A stretch of DNA of 64,000 nt from JACJWR01 sp964547485 (GTDB lineage Bacteria; Actinomycetota; Actinomycetes; S36-B12; UBA10799): positions 1 through 64,000 of the forward strand of contig CAZJNU010000005.1 in NCBI GenBank assembly GCA_964547485.1, written 5' to 3'. The notes below the pieces were generated by a model. It searched no databases. It saw only the letters and a program-made list of their open reading frames with translations, and was not told where the DNA came from. Shown here in pieces: positions 59,031 through 64,000 of this stretch. The position numbers were made by a program, and so were the translations under genes. Within the stretch, counting starts at the first letter, position 1, and every line of letters begins with the position of its first letter.

Positions 59031-60578
59031 GTGATCGCGAACATAGGCAGACGCGAACCACGCCTGACCAGCAGGGTTCTGCTGACAATCCTTGGCCCGG
59101 CTCTGGCGTACCCGATCGCGGGTGTCGATCCATTGATGCTCAACCTGAACCTGTCCGAAGTGAGTCGGGGTCTTGCGATACCTGCCGACAACCAGGGACT
59201 CCTGGCAGGCGCGTCGACGCTGGTCGTCGCGGCAACTGTGCTGGCCGTGGGCAACCTTGGCGACAGATTCGGCCTCAGACGCATCCTGGTACTCGGACTG
59301 TGCGGGAACGTCCTCGTCGGCATCGCCTCCGCCCTGGCCCCGAGCTACACCGTGCTGCTCGTGATGCGCTTCCTCGATGGCCTGACATTGGCTGCGCTAC
59401 TTGGCGTCTCGCTGGCCCTGGTGGCGGCCTCCGTGCCCGCCGAACTGCGTTCTCGGGCAATCGGGATCGTGATGGCCATCTACACCCTCATGTACGGCCT
59501 CACACCGTTGATTGGGGGCTGGTTGGTGGAGACGGCAGGATGGCGGGCGCTCTTCCTGGTCACGGCACCGTTCGCGGTCGTGTCGTTGGCATTGACCAAG
59601 CGGTTCGGCGCGGATCCGCCGGTTCACCCCTCAGCACGACTGGATACCAGCGGGGTCGTTCTGTTCGGGTTGGCATTGCTCGGGCTGGTGGCAGGTATCG
59701 GGGCGGCACCGGCCGGTGTGAGCGATCCGACCTGCTGGGTACCGATGGTCATCAGCGGGCTGGCGATAGTGATGCTGCTGCGGCATGAACGTCGGACAGA
59801 CCAACCAGCCCTGGAGCTGCGCCTCTTCGGGCACCGCGCCTTCGTCGTGGCGATCTTGGCGACGGTCGCGATCAATATGTTCGCAGCTGGTCTCGGCACG
59901 GTGATCGGACAGTTGGGCAGCTATGTCCTGGGCCTGTCAGCCCAACAGATTGGCCTGCTCTACCTGCCCGGCACCGTCGTCGTGGCCGCCGCGAGTGTCT
60001 GGGCTGGCCGGGTTGTCGCCCACCGAACCGCACGGCCGGTATTGATCCTGGGCCTATTGATCGTCACCATGAGCGGCCTGGTCCTCGCCGCCACGGCGTC
60101 CCCGATGATGGGGCTTGCAGTGCTTGTGTTGTCCACCTGGCTGAGCAACCTCGGTGGCTTCATCACGGGTACCGCCACCGCTGACACTGTGCTGGGGTTC
60201 GCACCACCAGGTAAGACCGGTTCGGTCGCTGCGATCCAACCCGCGTTCGCCATGACAGGGTACGCGCTCGGCCCACCGCTGGTGATCTTCCTGCTCGACA
60301 CATTGTTCCGCCAGCAATGGCTCTCCGACGCCGCCACTCGCGGCCTGTCGGCCGAAACCGCCCAGCAGGCCGTGACGGCAGTGACGAGCGCCGTCACCAG
60401 TTCGCCGGGCGTGACCAGCTACAGCCCGGATCTGGCTACGCTGGCCGCCGGCCTCAGCCTCGGAGTCGACTACACCACAGGGGTGCGACTGGCGATGCTG
60501 ATGCTGGCCGCCGTCCCGCTCTGTGTCGCCACCTGGGCCTACTTCGTTATGCCTCGGGCAGTTCGCCAGGCACCCTGA
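59031..60578 (+). CDS. MFS transporter (DHA2-like, about 14 helices)
   Basis: A 515-aa transporter. The loop motif GDRFGLRRILVLG and RFLDGLTLAALLGVSLALV mark MFS drug:proton antiporters; there are about 14 predicted helices. Residues 370-385 (NLGGFITGTATADTV) and a long C-terminal loop are typical of DHA2 members. It probably exports small hydrophobic compounds. GTG 59031 has GGGGACG upstream. It is divergent from pheA. Confidence 0.88.
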   Translation: MIANIGRREPRLTSRVLLTILGPALAYPIAGVDPLMLNLNLSEVSRGLAIPADNQGLLAGASTLVVAATVLAVGNLGDRFGLRRILVLGLCGNVLVGIASALAPSYTVLLVMRFLDGLTLAALLGVSLALVAASVPAELRSRAIGIVMAIYTLMYGLTPLIGGWLVETAGWRALFLVTAPFAVVSLALTKRFGADPPVHPSARLDTSGVVLFGLALLGLVAGIGAAPAGVSDPTCWVPMVISGLAIVMLLRHERRTDQPALELRLFGHRAFVVAILATVAINMFAAGLGTVIGQLGSYVLGLSAQQIGLLYLPGTVVVAAASVWAGRVVAHRTARPVLILGLLIVTMSGLVLAATASPMMGLAVLVLSTWLSNLGGFITGTATADTVLGFAPPGKTGSVAAIQPAFAMTGYALGPPLVIFLLDTLFRQQWLSDAATRGLSAETAQQAVTAVTSAVTSSPGVTSYSPDLATLAAGLSLGVDYTTGVRLAMLMLAAVPLCVATWAYFVMPRAVRQAP

Positions 60579-60638
60579 TTGACCTGGCGGGCCGCGGGCG
60601 CCACCCCCGATGGCCGCCTGGACCCGCGTTCGAGCGTG

Positions 60639-61205
60639 CTAGTGGCGGGTGACCTTGTATGGCTTCCCGTCTCTGCTGTAGGTGGTCCAAGCACCAGCCT
60701 TCTGACCAGCCTTGAATGACCCCGACCGCATGGTCGTGCCGTCCTTTCGAAACCACTGCCAGGCTCCGTGAAGTTCACCATCCTTCACCTTCCCGCTGGC
60801 CTTCAAGTAGCCGTTCAGATAGAACTCCTTGACTTCGCCGGACTTCTTCGGGTAGCCCGCGTTGATCTCTTGGATGCGGATCCGGATGATGCGGTTGAGC
60901 AACCGTGTCGGAAACGGCCTGTCCATCGGGAACCGCACGGTGCCCTTGGATGCACCGAAATCCGGGAGTTCCGCTCGGACCAGCTCCACCACCGACCCGC
61001 TGTAAGGGAAGAGGCTGTTGTGGGACTTGAAACCCTCGAGCCCGAGCACCGCAACCCCGTCGACCTTGAACGTCGGCATGCCATAGGCGATCACCTCGTC
61101 CGCGCCCGGCAGCGCCGCCCGGACCACCGCGCAGGTCGTCAGCAGGGCGGTCCGTTGGGAGGGCTCGAACTTCGCCAGATGAAGATCTATCGGAGACTCA
61201 GCCAC
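60639..61205 (-). CDS. DUF1801-YwqK/MORN fusion protein
   Basis: A 188-aa protein. The N-terminal 110 residues are DUF1801 (SQRTALLTTCAVVRAALPGADEVIAYGMPTFKV in outline). The C-terminal 70 contain three YwqK/MORN-like turns (NGYLKASGKVKDGELHG, DGTTMRSGSFKAGQKAGAW, RDGKPYKV). YwqK-type repeats occur in antitoxins, so a toxin-immunity or binding role is possible. A TAGGGT -10 (61212-61217) lies 6 nt before the GTG and overlaps the stop of the upstream RDD gene. Confidence 0.85.
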   Translation of the reverse strand: MAESPIDLHLAKFEPSQRTALLTTCAVVRAALPGADEVIAYGMPTFKVDGVAVLGLEGFKSHNSLFPYSGSVVELVRAELPDFGASKGTVRFPMDRPFPTRLLNRIIRIRIQEINAGYPKKSGEVKEFYLNGYLKASGKVKDGELHGAWQWFRKDGTTMRSGSFKAGQKAGAWTTYSRDGKPYKVTRH

Positions 61206-61214
61206 GCTGGGACC

Positions 61215-62462
61215 CTAGTCCGCACGGCCCGACACCGCTGGCCCTGCCACCGGCGGGCTGGCCACCGGCGGGCTGGCCACCGGCGGACTTGCCAGGGACT
61301 TCCAGAGTGGGCGACCGACGTAGCGCGCCTGGGTACGGGTCGCCCGATCCAGCCAACTCCTTCGGTTGGTGCTGAAGGCAGTTGGCAGCATCCCCACTAT
61401 CCAGACGATCAGGAACAGCAGTAGCGTCCAGGACCGCACCCACGAGGCCACGAAACCCAACCGCTCCCCATTGCGGCGGCAGATCCGCAACCCCATCAGG
61501 AAGTCGCCCACTGTGCTCCCCGCCAGCCACCACGCAAGTGCAAAGTAGGTGGGCGTAGCGAACAGAACGACCAGTGAGGCCAGGCCATCCAACGATGTGG
61601 TGGAGCTATCGAAGAATCCCTGTTGCAGTCCGAGTAGCAAGTTCAAACCCAGACTGATGCTGAACGACACCAGACTGATGTCAAGCATGAAGGCCACGCT
61701 CCGAGAGACCGCCCCGGCATAAATGATGCGGCGACCCACGGGTGGCGCCACCCCGTCCCCAACCTCTCCGTTCCCGACCCCCGCCGCCCGGGGAGCCCGG
61801 CCGAAAAGTCGACGGCCGAAGTTTTCCGCTCCGTCATCGACCCGGGCCACCACGTTGCGCAGTCGCTCGAGGGCATCCAGGAACAACCCTTGACTCTGCT
61901 CTCGGATCAAGTTCCGAAGTCGGGGGTCATCGACGATCTCGTCGAGAATGGCAGGCACCACCTCCGCCTGAATCTTCGGCATCAACGCATCGACCACCTG
62001 CGGCGCCAGCTCCTCCTGAATCTTCGGCATCAACGCATCCACGAGTTGCGGGGCCAACTCCTCCTGAATCTTCGGCATCAGCGCATCCACCAACTCCGGT
62101 GCCAATTGCTCCTGCAGGTAGGGCTCCAAGTCGTTCAAGATCCGCGGCAACAGTTCCGCCACCAGCGCAGGCGTCAGCCCCGCCAGCACTGCCGGAACCG
62201 TCACCTCAATCAGGTGTTCGGTGACGCCGTCGATGATCTCCGGAACGACCTGCTCAACGAGCAGTGGCGTCACACCCTCGACGATCCTGGGAACAGTCTC
62301 GTCGATCAGGTAAGGCTCCAGATCGTCGATGTAGTCCCGCACTGTCGCCTGACTGAAGTCCCGGGCCGCGTGTCCGGCTCGACCCACCGTCGCCTCGACA
62401 GCGCCGCCAACGGCATTTCGCACGGCCGATCGCAGGCGAGCGTCTGACTTGTCCTCACCCAC
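61215..62462 (-). CDS. RDD-family membrane protein with 16-residue repeats
   Basis: A 415-aa protein. Residues about 51-178 are eight 16-residue repeats with Pro at 58, 74, 90, 106, 122, 138, 154 and 170 and mostly a second Pro eight residues away. The unit looks like xLxExxVPxIxxxxxP. An RDD domain follows (about 250-380: membrane helices, SRSVAFMLDISLVS, GSTVGDFLMGLRI). The C-terminus has a (SPPVA)-type repeat from three 15-bp units at 61246-61290. The function is unknown. A TAGGGT -10 (62469-62474) lies 6 nt before the GTG. Three of the repeats are nearly identical 48-bp DNA copies (about 61965-62114). Confidence 0.85.
   Translation of the reverse strand: MGEDKSDARLRSAVRNAVGGAVEATVGRAGHAARDFSQATVRDYIDDLEPYLIDETVPRIVEGVTPLLVEQVVPEIIDGVTEHLIEVTVPAVLAGLTPALVAELLPRILNDLEPYLQEQLAPELVDALMPKIQEELAPQLVDALMPKIQEELAPQVVDALMPKIQAEVVPAILDEIVDDPRLRNLIREQSQGLFLDALERLRNVVARVDDGAENFGRRLFGRAPRAAGVGNGEVGDGVAPPVGRRIIYAGAVSRSVAFMLDISLVSFSISLGLNLLLGLQQGFFDSSTTSLDGLASLVVLFATPTYFALAWWLAGSTVGDFLMGLRICRRNGERLGFVASWVRSWTLLLFLIVWIVGMLPTAFSTNRRSWLDRATRTQARYVGRPLWKSLASPPVASPPVASPPVAGPAVSGRAD
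61246..61290. repeat. Three 15-bp tandem repeats (ASPPV codons)
   Basis: GCCACCGGCGGGCTG repeated at 61246-61260 and 61261-61275, with a near copy at 61276-61290. It encodes the Pro-Val repeat at the end of the RDD protein. Confidence 0.9.
61929..62312 (-). repeat. Eight 48-bp-unit protein repeats in the RDD gene
   Basis: Codes for eight 16-residue units; prolines recur every 16 residues without a single slip. The three units nearest the membrane part are nearly identical in DNA. Confidence 0.9.
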
Positions 62463-62627
62463 GTACGCACCCTACTGCGAATCGGCCGACGCGGGCCGAA
62501 AAGCGGGCGGGCGACAGGGTACGGTCACCTGGCCGCCGGCGCTCTGCACTGCTCACCCGAATGGCCACGTGGCTCGCGCCGGTGGAGGTCCCGCATCGTT
62601 TGGAACATGAAGGACTAGCGTGGACTC

Positions 62628-63656
62628 ATGGTCGATAAATCGTTGATTCAAAGCAATGGTCAACCCCGTTACGGATACTTCACCACAGCGCCGGACGTCA
62701 TCAACATCGACGACTTCGACTACCGGACGCCACTGGGTGGTCGGCAATTCCCCGGGCGCAAGTGGCTGGACTACAACCAGTTCCAGTACATCGGCCTGAT
62801 TAGCGATGAGTTGTTGATCGGCTGCGCAATGGGTGATTTCCGATACCTGGGTTTTGCGTTCGTCTACACCTACGAGCCTGCCACCCGAGAACTACAGGAG
62901 TTCAGCATGAAGCTCCCCCTGGGCGCGGGGCTGTCGCTGACGAATCGTCCGCTCGACGGCACTGGGGAGTTCGATTTCGGGGGCAACCGGATCAGGATGG
63001 CCGCTGACACAAGTCCGCGAATAGTCTCGCTGGAGGTGGAGCTGCGGTCCGGCCTGAAGGTGCATGCCAGCTTCAATCTCGACAACAAACCAGCATTTCA
63101 GCCGATGACCCTGTGCACCCAGACCGCGAGGAATGGCTGGTCGTTCACGCAGAAGATGGCTGGCATTCCGGCAGTAGGTCATGCCGAGGGTTCCTTTGGG
63201 CGGAGGGACCTGGCCGAGATTGGCGCGTTTGCCCACTACGACTACACAGTCGGCTACATGCGTCGGGAGACGTTCTGGAATTGGGCCTGCTTCTCAGGCC
63301 AGGCGGACGGCCACGCGGTCGGTCTGAACCTCTCCTGCGGTGTCAACGAGACCAGCTACAGCGAGAACTGCATCTGGCTAGACGGCACTCTCATACCGGT
63401 CGGACTGGCCAGTTTCGACTACGACCGGAAGCATCCCGCTATCGAGCAGTGGACGGTGACGACCACCGACGGCGTGGTAGATCTCGTCTTCGAGCCCGAG
63501 GGGATTCACGAGGAGAAGCTCAACTTCATCGTCATCGCCAGCGACTTCAAGCAGGTTTTTGGTCGGTTCAACGGGGTACTGCGAACCGAGGACGGACGCG
63601 TCATCCAAATCGAGGATCAATACGGCTTTGTGGAGGACCAATACGCGAAATGGTGA
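62628..63656 (+). CDS. DUF2804 family protein
   Basis: A 342-aa protein of the DUF2804 family: YRTPLGGRQFPGRKWLDYNQF, WNWACFSGQADGHAVGLNLS, ENCIWLDGTLIPVG and GRFNGVLRTEDGRVIQIEDQ. A soluble beta-rich fold is expected; the function is unknown, with lipid-related roles proposed for relatives. A TAGCGT -10 at 62616-62621 lies 6 nt before the ATG. Confidence 0.9.
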   Translation: MVDKSLIQSNGQPRYGYFTTAPDVINIDDFDYRTPLGGRQFPGRKWLDYNQFQYIGLISDELLIGCAMGDFRYLGFAFVYTYEPATRELQEFSMKLPLGAGLSLTNRPLDGTGEFDFGGNRIRMAADTSPRIVSLEVELRSGLKVHASFNLDNKPAFQPMTLCTQTARNGWSFTQKMAGIPAVGHAEGSFGRRDLAEIGAFAHYDYTVGYMRRETFWNWACFSGQADGHAVGLNLSCGVNETSYSENCIWLDGTLIPVGLASFDYDRKHPAIEQWTVTTTDGVVDLVFEPEGIHEEKLNFIVIASDFKQVFGRFNGVLRTEDGRVIQIEDQYGFVEDQYAKW

Positions 63657-63712
63657 CCCGAATTGGGCCACCAGGTCGTGTCGATGCGGCGTTGCGCAGC
63701 ACAAACCGCCAG

Positions 63713-63753
63713 CGTGTGCGTTGAACGTGGATATTCCGCGTTGAACGCACACG
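63713..63753 (+). terminator. Inverted repeat after DUF2804
   Basis: CGTGTGCGTTGAACG (63713-63727) and CGTTGAACGCACACG (63739-63753) are complementary at 14 of 15 positions with an 11-nt loop. It is 57 nt past the DUF2804 stop: a terminator, or an operator for the lipoprotein gene beyond. Confidence 0.55.
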
Positions 63754-63820
63754 TCGGCCGACTTCGCTAGCCACAACGCCGTGTAGTGTGCAACCTCCAA
63801 TGGTTGACCAGGAGGACACA

Positions 63821-64000
63821 GTGGGCTCTTTCCGAACGAAGGCCTTTGCGGCGACTGCGATCGTCGGGATGGTGAGCCTGGCAGCCTGTGGCGCCTCGAC
63901 CGGCGCGTCTTCGTCATCGAGCGCGGCAACCGGCAGTGCGTCGGGCCAGAGCGCAACCAGCAGCGCCGGGGTCCCCGCCTACGCGGCCACCCTGCAAAAG
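63821..64000 (+). CDS. Lipoprotein, N-terminal part (3' partial)
   Basis: At least 60 residues continue past the window edge. The signal peptide ends in the lipobox SLAAC (Cys about residue 23) and is followed by a Ser/Thr/Ala/Gly-rich linker. AGGAGG lies 7 nt before the GTG at 63821, so an in-frame ATG at 63800 is not the start. It is possibly a solute-binding or surface lipoprotein; the functional domain is not visible. Confidence 0.75.
   Translation, partial: MGSFRTKAFAATAIVGMVSLAACGASTGASSSSSAATGSASGQSATSSAGVPAYAATLQK

Overview
The window is high-GC chromosomal DNA from an actinobacterium (Actinomycetia). Several things point to this: mycothiol synthesis (mshC), F420-dependent enzymes (a luciferase-like oxidoreductase and an F420:NADPH-reductase-like protein), the mshC / SCO1664-type / DUF3090 / histidine-phosphatase / uppP neighbourhood familiar from mycobacteria and streptomycetes, frequent GTG starts, and many genes with a TAnnnT -10 box only 5-8 nt before the start codon (leaderless transcripts). 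The sequence is a draft assembly: a 100-N gap at 38333-38432 is flanked by two identical 55-bp copies.

Bases 1-24.1 kb are mostly core genes. In order: the tail of a site-2 protease, a RecB-type nuclease, a MacB/FtsX-type ABC exporter pair, a HAD phosphatase, a ParD-like/zeta toxin-antitoxin pair, a pgi-metH operon, zwf facing gnd across a divergent promoter region (entry to the pentose phosphate pathway), kup, mshC, the SCO1664/DUF3090/phosphatase block, a CorA-type transporter, an F420 oxidoreductase overlapping uppP, and an aldo/keto reductase.

Bases 24.2-38.3 kb are mixed metabolic and accessory genes: an M20 dipeptidase, DUF1801, a lipoprotein with a duplicated domain, tRNA-Leu(GAG), an F420-reductase-like protein, several alpha/beta hydrolases, a bicupin, two flavodoxin-like proteins, a VanX-like lipoprotein, a TetR-hydrolase-oxidoreductase operon with a recognisable operator inside its promoter, an NrtR-like Nudix regulator and a FUSC-type membrane protein at the gap.

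Bases 38.4-49.7 kb hold envelope and signalling genes: a CASTOR/POLLUX-like channel, two secreted proteins (one a beta-helix), a SHOCT protein, a TetR-ACT-GNAT fusion facing a PlsC acyltransferase, an iron-sulfur photolyase, and a broken SRPBCC gene.

Bases 49.74-52.66 kb are the most interesting region, a compact locus read here as a persulfide (sulfane-sulfur) response unit. Two tandem C-tract operators lie 20 bp apart. They are followed by a 39-aa Cys-rich protein, a CsoR-family repressor that lacks the copper-ligand His, a (CTCACC)9 microsatellite, a paralogous 54-aa Cys-rich protein, a CoA-disulfide-reductase/rhodanese fusion, and a zinc-finger thioredoxin.

Bases 52.7-64 kb carry tesB, a lipase-like lipoprotein, an amidase/amidohydrolase pair, a pheA of the type I associate with alphaproteobacteria, an MFS exporter, a DUF1801-YwqK fusion, an RDD protein with a strict 16-residue repeat, DUF2804, and the start of another lipoprotein.
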